Assembly: GCF_946479965.1 (NCBI RefSeq)
Contig: NZ_CAMLHX010000064.1
Span: 1-22,975, forward strand
Source: an uncultured Mucilaginibacter sp.
GTDB taxonomy: Bacteria > Bacteroidota > Bacteroidia > Sphingobacteriales > Sphingobacteriaceae
Reading direction: 5' to 3'
DNA: 22,975 nt
Part shown: positions 22,903 to 22,975 of the stretch, piece by piece
Position numbering within the stretch: the stretch's first letter is position 1
Layout of the letters: each line of letters opens with the position of its first letter
Position numbers and translations under genes: made by a program
The notes under the pieces: generated by a model
Database searches by the model: none
Told to the model about the DNA's origin: nothing
The model's input: the letters and a program-made list of their open reading frames with translations, nothing else

Positions 22903-22975
22903 TGCCTTTAGCAATAAGATTTTGTCTTGTCCTGAAATAGCTTTACAAAAAAGTGGAACAGAAAACCCGGCTGTT

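Noticed and set aside
22792..22975. Possible insertion-sequence end or truncated gene at the right edge
   Set aside because: All six frames hit stops within a short distance; only the 20-bp repeat can be supported.

Overview
The window comes from a Bacteroidota chromosome, most likely family Sphingobacteriaceae (a Mucilaginibacter- or Pedobacter-like genome; the genus is a guess). The reasons are a DUF5686-type outer-membrane protein, a Bacteroidota Hc1-like mini-protein, an FtsZ ending in a Bacteroidota-style HDNVD tail, a Bacteroidota FtsL-like protein, TAnnTTTG-type promoter boxes and the kind of intergenic repeats these genomes carry. MurE has the DNPR motif, and dapA lies in the same window, so the peptidoglycan is expected to be of the meso-diaminopimelate type.

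Layout. Bases 1-1062 hold the 3' end of an outer-membrane beta-barrel gene (+), followed by dapA (+). dapA is convergent with a 58-residue Hc1-like gene (-), and the two share a bidirectional terminator. Next, on the minus strand, is an alpha-oxoamine synthase with its own promoter-like box. Bases 3922-20303 are a complete division and cell-wall (dcw) cluster, all on the minus strand, transcribed in the order mraZ, rsmH, ftsL, ftsI, murE, mraY, murD, a four-helix-bundle (S23/IVS-type) gene, ftsW, murG, murC, ftsQ, ftsA, ftsZ. murF, ddl and murB are absent. A secreted protein of unknown function (+) and a DoxX-like membrane protein (-), convergent to each other, close the window.

How it works together. 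DapA supplies the precursor for diaminopimelate; MurC, MurD and MurE add amino acids to UDP-MurNAc; MraY and MurG make lipid I and lipid II; FtsW and FtsI polymerise and crosslink septal wall; FtsL, FtsQ, FtsA and FtsZ form the divisome. MraZ is the likely operon regulator, and TGGGA boxes lie just upstream of it.

Most interesting points. (1) The dcw cluster has two compact blocks (mraZ-murE and murC-ftsA) whose genes overlap or nearly touch, and a middle section in which every junction carries repeats. One repeat pair forms an inverted repeat around the four-helix-bundle gene, resembling a 23S rRNA intervening-sequence cassette placed in a protein operon. (2) Three TTTTCCACA nonamers, which resemble DnaA boxes, lie between ftsA and ftsZ. 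(3) MraZ-type TGGGA boxes and a 17-bp palindrome overlap the candidate dcw promoter. (4) A hairpin with the form of an intrinsic terminator lies between murG and murC and holds a Shine-Dalgarno-like sequence in its stem. No CRISPR array, tRNA, rRNA or intact insertion sequence was seen.
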